A DNA stretch of 64,000 nucleotides from FEB-10 sp963710645 (GCA_963710645.1 CAVQBD010000009.1:1798001-1862000), one strand, 5' to 3'. Numbered from the stretch's first letter, positions 55,590-64,000 are shown. Made by a program: numbers and translations. The notes: generated by a model not told the origin, from the letters alone.

Positions 55590-56041
55590 TGGCAGGTATC
55601 GGGAGCTGGCTCCAGGAACACGAACAGTTGTTTCTGCAGCTCGGTACCGTTTCGCTGGTTCTTCTGGCTGTCACCCTGGTGGTGTTGCCGATCGTGGTGG
55701 TCACGCTGCCCGAGGACTACTTCATAAGGGACAAACGGGCGCCGGCGCATCGCGAAAGGAAGCACCCGGTTTTTTGGGGTGCTCTTTCGGTATTCAAGAA
55801 TCTGGTCGGCCTGCTCCTCATCCTGGCGGGGCTGGCGATGCTGGTGCTACCGGGGCAGGGATTGGTCACCATTCTGATCGGCCTGGCCATGACCAACTTC
55901 CCCGGGAAGTTCACGCTCGAGCGTCGCATCGCGGGCCAGCCGGCGGTTGGCCAGACCCTCAACACGATCCGTCGGCTGGCCGGTCGGCCGCCCCTGGTCA
56001 TGCCAACCAATGCCCCTGAGGATCCGCGGCAATCGGGCTGA
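55586..56041 (+). CDS. PGPGW-family small membrane protein
   Basis: 151 residues. Two hydrophobic helices near residues 16-40 and 66-95 surround LAMLVLPGQGLVTILIGLAM, the PGPGW-like core, followed by LERRIAGQPAVGQTLNTIR. The function is unknown. GTG (55586) or the adjacent ATG (55589) overlaps the YihY stop, so the two are coupled. Confidence 0.78.
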   Translation: MMAGIGSWLQEHEQLFLQLGTVSLVLLAVTLVVLPIVVVTLPEDYFIRDKRAPAHRERKHPVFWGALSVFKNLVGLLLILAGLAMLVLPGQGLVTILIGLAMTNFPGKFTLERRIAGQPAVGQTLNTIRRLAGRPPLVMPTNAPEDPRQSG

Positions 56042-56105
56042 TCTGGAATTCATCGCCGATCATTTCGATCTCGCGGGTCTCCTGCTTTCTTCGATGGGAA
56101 AGAGC

Positions 56106-56595
56106 TCAGGGTGCCTGATCGAAGGGTCGGTTCGTGCTGACGTCGGCGATCCGCTGCCACCCGTCACTGTTCCGCCGATACAGAGTCAACCAGGCCCACA
56201 GCGTGTCGAAGGACTCGACGACACCGTCATCTCCGGTTTGGTCGCCGGCCACGCGGACCTGGACGATGGACCACGCCATGGATCCGTCGTCGGAGAACCC
56301 GACGATGGGCTCAGCCACGTCCTCGTAGTGGGTGAACTGGGTTGCAGCGAGATAGGGAGCGAGTCTCTGCTCGACGTCGTCGGCGTCATGGGACGCACGT
56401 GGCCGTGATGACCGCCAGGTAGTCGTCGGCCGTCGGCTCGGCAAGGAACGCGGCGTCCTTGTCCAGATGGGCCTCGATGAAGCTCGCGTGGAGGTCGAGG
56501 ATCTGTTGTCGGGATTGCTCGAGGTTCGGATTCTGGCAACAGGCCGCCACGAACGATAGGAGTCCGCCGATGATCAGGATTCTGCTGTGTTTCAT
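56106..56595 (-). pseudogene. Frameshifted SnoaL/NTF2-like lipoprotein gene
   Basis: The first frame (56595-56386) encodes a lipoprotein signal (IIGGLLSFVAACC) and the start of a SnoaL/DUF4440-like domain (QQILDLHASFIEAHLDKDAAFL...DDYLAVI). The rest continues in another frame (to 56106): VEQRLAPYLAATQFTHYEDVAEP...WSIVQVRVAG...TLYRRNSDGWQRIADVSTN. The break is near 56395-56410. The domain sequence on both sides is well preserved, so the lesion is recent or a sequencing error. Confidence 0.65.
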
Positions 56596-56983
56596 GGGCT
56601 CATCCTCCAGGGCATCGGGTCACGGAAGCCCCTGGTTGTGGACCACCGTAAAATGAATGACAACGTTGCGGGCATGAAACAGTACGGAATCCCCGCCGGA
56701 GTGGTTCAATCGTGTGAGCTCCATTCGGCGCCTGGGAACGGCTGGGGATACAGCACCCCTGATAGAAGCCGAGAGAAAGAACCCAGTCATCGAGCACCAC
56801 GGATGGAAGGTGGGAGCCACAGGGTTCCTATCGATGTGCTACTCTATGTGTGGCAGCAAATCGCGAAATGAAGGGAGATAGGTCTCTAAGGAGGATCGCG
56901 CCCGTGCCATCGGGTGATCCAAGTAACACGCTCGGTATGGGCCCAGTCCCCCGAGGTCGGCCAGACGTTTCGCGTAGGGCAGC
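56596..56983. other. Gene-free gap
   Basis: 388 bases in which I see no coding signal, RNA or repeat that I can name. Confidence 0.4.
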
Positions 56984-58072
56984 TCATCCCCCCCGGGACG
57001 GCTCCCGCAGGCCCAGGAACACGATGTCCGCGTCCCTCGAACTTTCGTGAATGATATCTGTGATCGGCCGGTCGTCCGAGTTGTCGATGACCTCGGGCCT
57101 TGCGTCGATGCGGCTCCGGAGCAGCAGGTCAGCGAGGCGCGACTCGGACCACTCGGAGTTGAACCGTTCCGAGGAGACGCATTTGACCGAGATCTCAGCC
57201 GTACTCCATTCGGGGTTCATCGACAGCAGATGGGCGAACAAGAGCAGCATGTCGCCGTTGCTCTCGAGCCCGCCCCACCAGACGTCGATGCGGCGGCGCG
57301 TGGGGGCCCATGATCGCGGCGCGATTCTGCAAATGACCGTGGACTTGCCCAACAGCGACGCGCCGTGCATGACCCGCAAGACCGACACGATCCGTTCCGG
57401 CTTGCCTCCCCAACCGAACATTACGCAGTTGGAGACCAGACCGGCGATGCCGTGGGCCTGGGCCACCGCCAGGGCATCGGACTCGAGATTCTGAATGGCG
57501 TGGACCTCCGAGAACGCGGTCAGGCCCGCATCATCGAGACGCCGCTGCATGTCCGCCGCGTAGGAGGTGAGATTGGGTGCCAGGTCCTCGATCTCGCCCT
57601 CCAGCAGCCAGCAGACGCTCAACAGTCCGCGGTCCTGGTTGAGCCACGCCGCGAATCGCACCAGGTCAAGCCGTTGGTCCAGGTCTCCGGCAAACACCAG
57701 GATGTGCGGGCGCCAGTTGCGGGGGGACACCGGAAGGTGACGGATTCGGAGCAGGATGCCGCGCACCAGTGACATCATGGTTCCGTAACGCATATCGCCC
57801 CATGAGGCGCTGAGGGAGCGGCGGCGGAGGGCGAGGTCAGGCCACCTCGACCAGGATGGCCACAACGGCTGTTCTATTATATAATTTGGATTTCCGGCAA
57901 ACACCAGGATGTGCGGGCGCCAGTTGCGGGGGGACACCGGAAGGTGACGGATTCGGAGCAGGATGCCGCGCACCAGTGACATCATGGTTCCGTAACGCAT
58001 ATCGCCCCATGAGGCGCTGAGGGAGCGGCGGCGGAGGGCGAGGTACAGGCCCACCTCGACCAGGATGGCCAC
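56984..58072 (-). pseudogene. Truncated amino-acid permease/cotransporter C-terminus with internal duplication
   Basis: The frame encodes the soluble C-terminal part of an SLC12/APC-like transporter (SWGDMRYGTMMSLVRGILLRI...NWRPHILVFAGDLDQRLDLV). The 12-helix membrane part is absent. At its N-terminal end the segment covering the last membrane turn to NWRPHILVFAG occurs twice because of the 190-bp direct repeat at 57686-58082. The downstream copy carries two single-base indels. A 5'-truncated, rearranged relic is the best reading, although the frame is still open for 362 codons. Confidence 0.65.
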
Positions 58073-58082
58073 AACGGCTGTT
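57686..58082. repeat. 188/190-bp tandem duplication inside the permease relic
   Basis: 57686-57873 and 57893-58082 are nearly identical apart from two one-base indels. They are separated by 19 bases of AT-rich sequence (CTATTATATAATTTGGATT) unlike its surroundings. Confidence 0.95.
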
Positions 58083-58151
58083 ACGGGTCCATTATCCCAT
58101 CAATTCTCGGTGCGATCCTGTCCCTTACGACACGCGTGTATTCTCGCATCC

Positions 58152-59234
58152 ATGGCGGAACGGCGTGACCTCCTGTACCGGGCCGGCCCCGGGGCGGGGG
58201 CGATGATTCGACGGAAAGGCCTCGATGCGGCCATGATCCGTGCATTCGCGGGACCGGCCAGCGGCCCTAAGTGGCTGGTATTGACCGGGATCGACCGGGC
58301 GATCCTCGCCTCGGGACTGCTGAGCGGAGGCGACGCCTCGGTCGATGATCGACGACCCCTATTGGTCGGGTCCTCCGCAGGCGGATGGCGGGCCATGGCC
58401 ATGGCGTGCCCGGACCCCGTCGAGGCCTACCGCGAGCTCGAGGACGGCTATGTGGAAATGGTCTTTCGCCGCGGCGTCACTGCCACCGAGGTCAGCGAGG
58501 CCTATCGCGCCATGTGGAGCCGGCTGATGACGCCGGTACGGACCAGCCACGTGCTCAGCGCGGCCGAGGTCGACGTGGCCCTCCACGTGGCGAGGGTGAG
58601 GGGACCGGTGGGTTCGTCACGACGACTCGTCCAGGGGGCGGGTCTGGCCGTGGCAGCAGGACTCAACGCGCTGTCGCCGCGGACCATGAAACTCTCCTTC
58701 GGCCGGGTGTTGCTGCACACCTCAACGCGCCGGTGGGAAATGGGCTTTGACGGCGACGTCGTGCCGCTCAACGCGGACAATCTCCTCCCCGCGGCGCTAG
58801 CCACCGGCACCGTCCCGCTGTACATGGAAGCCGTTCAGGAACTGCCTGCGGCTCCCCGTGGGCGGTTCGTCGACGGTGGTCTGACCGACTACCACCTCAA
58901 TCAACGCTACACCGACGACGCTGAGGGCGTCGTCCTGTTTCCCCATTTTCAGGAACGTATCGTGCCGAACTGGTTCGATAGATATCATCCCCGGCGCAGC
59001 CCGGCGCCTGACGTTATCGACCATGTGCTTCAGGTCTACCCGTCGCCCGAGTTCGTGGCCGATCTGCCCGACGGCCGAATTCCCACCCGCGACGACTTCA
59101 TGCTCTTTATGGACGATCCCCAGCTGAGGATCCGCCGATGGCGGGAGGCGTCCGCAGCCTCGGAGCGACTCGGCGAGCAGCTACTGGAAGATATCGAGCA
59201 TGGACGCATCCCGGATTTGATGGCTGAGATGTAA
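58152..59234 (+). CDS. Patatin-like phospholipase family protein
   Basis: 360 residues. The nucleophile elbow LLVGSSAGGWRAM (GxSxG) and the dyad Asp motif FVDGGLTDY are both present, so acyl hydrolysis of lipids is likely. There is no signal peptide. The C-terminal 80 residues are specific to a small subgroup. The ATG at 58152 gives the conserved start; an open extension upstream overlaps the permease relic. Confidence 0.85.
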   Translation: MAERRDLLYRAGPGAGAMIRRKGLDAAMIRAFAGPASGPKWLVLTGIDRAILASGLLSGGDASVDDRRPLLVGSSAGGWRAMAMACPDPVEAYRELEDGYVEMVFRRGVTATEVSEAYRAMWSRLMTPVRTSHVLSAAEVDVALHVARVRGPVGSSRRLVQGAGLAVAAGLNALSPRTMKLSFGRVLLHTSTRRWEMGFDGDVVPLNADNLLPAALATGTVPLYMEAVQELPAAPRGRFVDGGLTDYHLNQRYTDDAEGVVLFPHFQERIVPNWFDRYHPRRSPAPDVIDHVLQVYPSPEFVADLPDGRIPTRDDFMLFMDDPQLRIRRWREASAASERLGEQLLEDIEHGRIPDLMAEM

Positions 59235-59309
59235 CAGCGAGTGCCAGAACCGACGGTCTCGACAGAGCGAGTCATCGCCGACGGGGGTCATCAAAAGACT
59301 GCCTGAGCG

Positions 59310-59669
59310 TTGGCTTCTATCCTCACTCAACCTTCGAGTCCGAGACTCGTAAACTCATTGAGAGCAGTAGGTCATGAGACAATTATCATCAATCAGGGCT
59401 CCGCATCGAGAATGATAGGGGAGAACGATCCGTGGACCGGCGGCGCGTACGAACTCGGCCAGGCCGTGGATTCCCATCGGTTCTTCGATCCCGGCGGCAA
59501 CCACGGTACCTTCATCGCCACCTTGGAGCCCGATGATCAGGCCGCGGTGATGGAGATCCTCGAACGCTGGACGGGGATTGAACCCAACCCGCCGGCTGCT
59601 GTAGTGAAAGGTCTCGACGGGCGGCGCTATTGGCAGCTGCCGCCGGAGGTACTGGAAGTGTCCGAGTAG
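59310..59669 (+). pseudogene. C-terminal fragment of a secreted S37/S28-type aminopeptidase
   Basis: The stretch SRMIGENDPWTGGAYELGQA...DSHRFFDPGGNHGTFIATL...LERWTG matches my memory of the C-terminal catalytic part (Asp and His region) of PS-10/S37 tripeptidyl aminopeptidases. The N-terminal 300 or more residues, including the serine elbow, are missing, and the first ~27 codons look unrelated. It is a probable relic. Confidence 0.45.
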
Positions 59670-59695
59670 ACGTCCCGTTTCAGGGAGGTGTGGTC

Positions 59696-61021
59696 ATGCG
59701 CGGTGTTGGAGAGATGGTGGTGGCGGTGCTTCTCGTGGCGGGGTGCGGAGCGGCGCCGGAACCGGCGCCGCCGGATCCGGTTCAGGACTCAACCATGGTC
59801 TCGCGCGCGGAACTGCTCGAACTGTACGAACGGGCAAACGCGGCGTACGAAGCCGGAGAGATCGGTGTCTTCCGGGAGCTGACGGGGGAGCTGGTCGAGG
59901 CCTGGCCCGACCACCCGCGGCTGGTCTACAACCTGGCCTGCGGACACGCCCTGGAAGGCAACAGTGATGCTGCCCTCGATCTCCTGGACCGTTTGGTGGC
60001 GATGCGGGTCGCGTTCGAGCCTTGGGACGACGAAGACCTTGTGTCGCTTCGGGGGATGCCGCGCTTTGATGGCCTGATGGATCGATTTGCCGAGGCAACC
60101 GCGCCCACCTTTGTCGGCGAGGTGGCCTTCCGGTTGGACGATCCCGAGTTCGCGCCCGAGGATGTGGCCTGGGACCCGGTCTCGGGTGATCTCTTCCTCT
60201 CCAGCATCAGGCAACGCAAGATCGTTCGCATGGATGGTGGGGGCCGGAAGGCTCGATTCGTCGGCTACCCGGAGACCGACATGCTGGCCGCGCTCAGCAT
60301 GGCCGTGGATGCCGAACGGCGGGTGCTCTGGCTGACCACCGCTGCGGCGCCGAGCATGATCGACTACCGGGCCGAGGAGCACGAAGGCCGCTCGGAGCTG
60401 CTCGGGTTCGAGCTCGACAGCGGACGGTTGGTCGTTCGGGCCGTCGCCCCCGCCGATGGCGAACGGCACGAGTTGAACGACCTGGCGATCGACTCCGACG
60501 GCGGGGTGCTGGTGGGGGACGCCCCGGTGGGTGCGATCTACCGTCTGGCACCGGGTGCGGAGGCGTTCGAAACGGTGGTTTCGCCTGGAACGCTGTTCTC
60601 GCCCCAGGGGATCGTGATCCTGCCGGACGGTGGGCCGACCCTGGTCGCCGACTACAGCAGGGGTCTGTGCCGGATCGATCCGGACGGGGGTGTGCGGCTC
60701 CTCAGGTCCCCTCCGAACTCGTGGCTCGGAGGGATCGACGGCCTGACGGTGACGGGACCGCGCGAGCTCATGGCGGTCCAGAACGGCGTCACTCCGAATC
60801 GGGTGGTGCGAATCCGGTTGTACGAGACCTTTGTGGATGTGGCCGCGGTGGAGGTGCTCGACCTGGCCCACCCCGAACATGACCAGCCCACCTTGGGAGA
60901 GGTTGTCGGTGGTGACTTCCTATACGTGGCCAACAGTTTGTGGGGCGCGTGGGATCGCGAGGGAAAGCTGGTGGAGGGCCGGACCCTCACCCCACCGGTG
61001 ATTCTGCGGATCGAGCTCTGA
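59696..61021 (+). CDS. Lipoprotein with helical repeat and SMP-30/NHL-like beta-propeller
   Basis: 441 residues. The lipobox VAGC is at about Cys16. A TPR-like pair follows (LLELYERANAAYEAGEIGVFREL...LVYNLACGHALEGNSDAALDLL). A six-bladed propeller of the SMP-30/gluconolactonase type comes next: PEDVAWDPVSGDLFLSSIRQRKIV, LNDLAIDSDGGVLVGDAPVGAIYRL, SPQGIVILPDGGPTLVADYSRGL. It may act as a lactonase or as a binding protein. The ATG at 59696 has GGGAGG eight bases upstream. Confidence 0.82.
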   Translation: MRGVGEMVVAVLLVAGCGAAPEPAPPDPVQDSTMVSRAELLELYERANAAYEAGEIGVFRELTGELVEAWPDHPRLVYNLACGHALEGNSDAALDLLDRLVAMRVAFEPWDDEDLVSLRGMPRFDGLMDRFAEATAPTFVGEVAFRLDDPEFAPEDVAWDPVSGDLFLSSIRQRKIVRMDGGGRKARFVGYPETDMLAALSMAVDAERRVLWLTTAAAPSMIDYRAEEHEGRSELLGFELDSGRLVVRAVAPADGERHELNDLAIDSDGGVLVGDAPVGAIYRLAPGAEAFETVVSPGTLFSPQGIVILPDGGPTLVADYSRGLCRIDPDGGVRLLRSPPNSWLGGIDGLTVTGPRELMAVQNGVTPNRVVRIRLYETFVDVAAVEVLDLAHPEHDQPTLGEVVGGDFLYVANSLWGAWDREGKLVEGRTLTPPVILRIEL

Positions 61022-61088
61022 GCGCCCACCCGGAAGATCCGCCAGCTGGGGCCCGAAGCGGCGTATGATGTGTCGCTGAAAGGGGACG

Positions 61089-62390
61089 ATGATGCGACAG
61101 TTGATCTGCATGAGCCTCGTGTTCGGATTGTGCCTGGGAGTTGTGACTCAGGCCGCCGGCCAGGAGACCCAACGCGATACGGCGTTCTACGTCGACAAAT
61201 ACGAGGATCCGGCCATTGAGGAGTTGGAGGCCGCCAACCAGGCGCTCATCGAGGCGGCCAAGGCCAAGACCGAGGAGATCCTCGCGGCCTATCGTGACGC
61301 CGAAAAGGCCCGCACCGAGCCGAAGCAGAAGCTGCGTTTTGATCTCGAAGGCCTCGTCAAACCGTCGGGCCCCGAGGCCTTTTCAACGAGGGTCTGGCAT
61401 TTCCCGCCGACGCCTCAGTATCTCACCGGCGCCTGCTGGAGTTTTTCCTCGACCTCGTTCATGGAGTCCGAGATCAAGCGGATCAACGGCCGCGAGATCA
61501 AGCTGTCGGAGATGTGGACGGTGTACTGGGAGTTCGTCAACAAGGCCCGCGGAGTCATCGCCTCGCGCGGCGAGAGCGTCTATAACCACGGATCGCAGAC
61601 CGCCGCCCTGATGGTGGTCTTCAAAGAGCACGGCGTGGTGCCCAGGGCAGACTACGAGGGTGTGGTCACCGAAGACCAGCGATTCAACCACGATCTCATG
61701 GTGGACCAGATCCGCTCGTTCCTCGGATGGTGCGAGGAACAGAACTTCTGGGACGAGGACATCGTCGTTGCCATGGTCCGCCGAATCCTCGACGAAACCA
61801 TGGGCCGGCCGCCTGAGACCGTGGTGTGGGACGGGGTCGAGATGACGCCGACGGATTTTCTGGCCAACGTGTGCCAGGTCGATCCGGGCGATTACGTGAG
61901 TCTGATGTCAACCCTCTCGGTGCCGTTCTACAGCCGAGGAGAATATGCGGTGCCGGATAACTGGTGGCACGATGCCGGCTATGTCAACGTGCCGCTCGAC
62001 GTCTGGTACAACACGATTCTGAAGGTCATCGGGTCGGGCCGCAGCATGGTGATTGGCGGTGACGTCTCCGAGCCCGGCCTCAACGGATTCGAAGATGTGG
62101 CGGTGGTGCCGAGCTTCGACATCCCGGCCGAGTACATCGACCAAAGTGCCCGTGAATTCCGCTTCGCCAACGGAACCTCCACCGACGACCACGGCATCCA
62201 CATGGTGGGCCACACGGTGCTAGACGGTCATGATTGGTTCCTCATCAAGGACTCGAACCGGTCGTCGCGCCATGGCGCCTTCGAGGGCTATTACTTCTAC
62301 CGGGACGACTTCGTCCGGCTCAAGATGCTGACCTTCACCGTCCACAAGGACCAGATCCCGGAGATCCTCGCCAGGGTGGATTCGCCCTAG
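61089..62390 (+). CDS. Secreted papain-fold (C1B, bleomycin-hydrolase-like) peptidase
   Basis: 433 residues with an N-terminal signal (QLICMSLVFGLCLGVVTQAAG). Active-site features are Gln110 with Cys116 (TPQYLTGACWSFSSTSF), a His in DDHGIHMVGHTV (near residue 370) and the Asn in WFLIKDSN. Long insertions between these match bleomycin hydrolase/PepC-type C1B enzymes, which are normally cytoplasmic aminopeptidases. Export is notable. Residues 40-85 form a charged helix, possibly a propeptide. It follows the propeller lipoprotein gene by 67 bases. Confidence 0.88.
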   Translation: MMRQLICMSLVFGLCLGVVTQAAGQETQRDTAFYVDKYEDPAIEELEAANQALIEAAKAKTEEILAAYRDAEKARTEPKQKLRFDLEGLVKPSGPEAFSTRVWHFPPTPQYLTGACWSFSSTSFMESEIKRINGREIKLSEMWTVYWEFVNKARGVIASRGESVYNHGSQTAALMVVFKEHGVVPRADYEGVVTEDQRFNHDLMVDQIRSFLGWCEEQNFWDEDIVVAMVRRILDETMGRPPETVVWDGVEMTPTDFLANVCQVDPGDYVSLMSTLSVPFYSRGEYAVPDNWWHDAGYVNVPLDVWYNTILKVIGSGRSMVIGGDVSEPGLNGFEDVAVVPSFDIPAEYIDQSAREFRFANGTSTDDHGIHMVGHTVLDGHDWFLIKDSNRSSRHGAFEGYYFYRDDFVRLKMLTFTVHKDQIPEILARVDSP

Positions 62391-62411
62391 CGAGTCGCGC
62401 TGACCATTTTT

Positions 62412-62476
62412 TGGACTCGGGACTCGGGACTCGGGACTCGGGACTCGGGACTCGGGATTCGGGACTCGGGACTCGT
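62412..62476. repeat. Heptanucleotide tandem array (GGGACTC)n
   Basis: About nine copies of GGGACTC with one variant unit, starting 22 bases after the peptidase stop. This is the complement of the unit at 14220-14279. Confidence 0.95.
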
Positions 62477-62611
62477 TGCCTCTCAATGGGTTGAAGAACA
62501 AAGAGAAGCGGTGTGATGGTCGCCCGGCATGACCTTCAGTTCGGAAGAACTCCAGAATTTCACATCAGGTTCATCTCACGCGAGACGCGGGTGACGGTCC
62601 GGGCAACCGTC

Positions 62612-62989
62612 TCACCCACGTGGTCGGTTTGGGCAATCCTCCTGGGCGTGCTCGAGCCCGGTGGCGATGAGGGTTCGCACATGGTCGTCGGCGATGGAGT
62701 AGAAGACGACGCGGCCGGCGCGCCGGGCCGAGACCAAGTTGCGGTCGTTGAGGAGCCGGAGCTGGTGGCTGATGGCCGACGCCGACAGGCCCGCTCTCTC
62801 GGCCAGGTCTCCCACGCTGACTCCATCTTCGGAGTCCGCCAGCGTGCGCAGGATCTTGAGCCGGGTGGGGTCACCGAGTGCGGAGAACAACCGGCTGAGA
62901 CACTCGACCGCCCACTCCGGAAGCGGCTCGCCGGCGGGGGAGCAGGCCGATTGTGTGATTTCGGGTGGCGGCGCTTTCGTTCTAGTCAT
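62612..62989 (-). CDS. ArsR/SmtB-family repressor with alpha-5 zinc-site residues
   Basis: 125 residues. The winged-helix core (LFSALGDPTRLKILRTL, DLAERAGLSASAISHQLRLL, RRAGRVVFYSI) is clear. The last helix has Asp101-x-His103...His114-x-x-Glu117, the same spacing as the zinc-sensing alpha-5 site of SmtB/CzrA. The arsenic-sensing CxC of classical ArsR (in ELCVCDL) is absent: the sequence there is VSVGDLAE. Cysteines occur at 16, 30 and 119. It lies 19 bases downstream of acr3 and is probably in the same operon. Confidence 0.9.
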   Translation of the reverse strand: MTRTKAPPPEITQSACSPAGEPLPEWAVECLSRLFSALGDPTRLKILRTLADSEDGVSVGDLAERAGLSASAISHQLRLLNDRNLVSARRAGRVVFYSIADDHVRTLIATGLEHAQEDCPNRPRG

Positions 62990-63008
62990 CTGATCGACTC
63001 CTTGCTGC

Positions 63009-64000
63009 TCAGACGGACCTCGGCCTCTGCGGGGGGCCGTCGGGTTCGCGGGAGAATCGCCTCCGGAAGGCCAACGAGACGTTGACCAGGCCGATCATGA
63101 CCGGCACCTCCACGAGCGGCCCGATGACCGCGGCGAAGGCGACGCCGGATCCGATGCCGAAGGTGGCGATGGCCACGGCGATGGCCAGCTCGAAGTTGTT
63201 CGACGCGGCGGTGAAGCTCAGGGTCGCGGATCGGGGGTAATCGGCGCCCATTCTCTTTGACATGAAAAAGGACACCAGGAACATGACCACGAAGTAGATC
63301 AGCAGCGGGATCGCGATCCGGATGACGTCGAGCGGCAGCTCAACGATCACCTCGCCCTTGAAGGAGAACATCACGAAGATCGTGAACAGCAGCGCGATGA
63401 GGGTGAGCGGGCTGATGGCGGGGATGAACTTCGCGTGGTACCACGTCTTGCCCTTGAGTCTGATGAGGGAGAAGCGGGTGATGATTCCGGCCAAGAATGG
63501 GATGCCCAGATAGATAAACACGCTCTTCGCGATCTGGCCGATGGTGATCTGAACCTCGGTGCCCGCCAGACCGAACCACGTGGGAAGGACCGTGATGAAC
63601 ACCCAGGCGTAGACCGAATAGAAGAGCACCTGGAAGACGGAGTTGAAGGCCACCAGTCCGGCGCAGTACTCGTTGTCGCCGCTCGGCCAGCTCGTTCCAG
63701 ACGATGACCATGGCGATGCAGCGGGCGAGACCTATCAGGATCAGGCCCACCATGTAATCCGGCTTGTCGGCCAGCAGGGCGATGGCCAGACCGAACATCA
63801 GGATCGGCCCGATGATCCAGTTTTGGATCAAGGACAGGCCGAGTACCTTCCAGTCCTTGAACACCCGGCCCATTTCCTCGTAGCGCACCTTTGCCAGCGG
63901 CGGGTACATCATGAGGATGAGCCCCACCGCGATGGGGATGTTGGTGGTGCCCACCGAAAATCGACCCCAGAATTCGGCGATATCGGGCCACAAAAATCCA
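63009..64000 (-). pseudogene. acr3: Arsenite efflux protein Acr3, frameshifted and 5'-incomplete
   Basis: The 5' part (from the window edge) reads FWGRFSVGTTNIPIAVGLIL...MYPPLAKVRYEEMGRVF...GLARCIAMVIVWNELA, with the conserved Cys in helix 4. The 3' part, in another frame (about 63690 to 63009), reads VAFNSVFQVLFYSVYAW...NNFELAIAVAIATFG, with the conserved Glu in helix 9. Near 63685-63692 one extra base separates ELA from the expected GDNEYCAGL. Both halves are well conserved, so this is a recent mutation or a sequencing error. The first helix lies outside the window. Confidence 0.85.

Noticed and set aside
50778..59700. Prophage or genomic island after tRNA-Arg
   Set aside because: No integrase, phage structural or mobility gene is present; only the duplicated tRNA end and gene decay hint at past events.

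Overview
The window is a high-GC bacterial chromosome segment. It carries about 41 intact or nearly intact protein genes, three tRNAs, five broken genes or fragments, and an unusual load of small intergenic repeats. The combination of an Oar-like TonB-dependent receptor with an N-terminal carboxypeptidase-regulatory domain, secreted proteins ending in a shared DGFESG...W motif, a CbcL-like multihaem cytochrome and a DUF2298 fusion suggests Acidobacteriota, perhaps a Thermoanaerobaculia-like lineage. That placement is inference: no rRNA gene is present.

1-9.6 kb: truncated zinc-ribbon membrane protein, short-chain dehydrogenase, GT-C type membrane protein, aroC, then a secreted 5'-nucleotidase followed closely by a TonB-dependent receptor that ends at a textbook terminator. 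9.7-17.3 kb: secreted gingipain-like C25 protease, then aroB, dnaB and radA. 17.5-21.4 kb: M20 hydrolase, about 1.2 kb of repeats with a gene relic, yggS and a coiled-coil zinc-ribbon gene. 21.5-28.3 kb: a tRNA and a macromolecular-synthesis cluster in the order rpsU-mutS2-dnaG-rpoD (minus strand). 28.7-35.7 kb: BamE-like lipoprotein, GAF protein/lytic transglycosylase/YjbQ cluster with GTGA overlaps, and an 11-haem cytochrome c fused to a cytochrome b. 36-39 kb: Trm112-like protein, xseA, xseB and a prenyl diphosphate synthase. 39.2-44.7 kb: one 1,833-residue GT39-DUF2298-propeller fusion. 45-50.5 kb: tlyA, OsmC-like, PIN-PhoH, tRNA-Gln and a NatAB-type ABC exporter. 50.8-59.7 kb: an accessory stretch with a duplicated tRNA-Arg 3' end, secreted proteins and several decayed genes. 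59.7-64 kb: lipoprotein propeller, secreted papain-fold peptidase and an acr3-arsR operon in which acr3 is frameshifted and runs off the window.

Housekeeping genes dominate (shikimate pathway, replication, repair, sigma factor, translation), mixed with envelope and secretion genes. The least explained part lies between genes. Most gaps carry short imperfect tandem arrays with a 7-bp period but different unit sequences, often as inverted arms around a C/G-rich core. Three copies of a larger composite element have central hairpin arms that differ in sequence between copies yet remain self-complementary. A third family has three copies of a double hairpin. No transposase, integrase, CRISPR array or prophage gene was found. 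All assignments come from reading the sequence; no database search was run.
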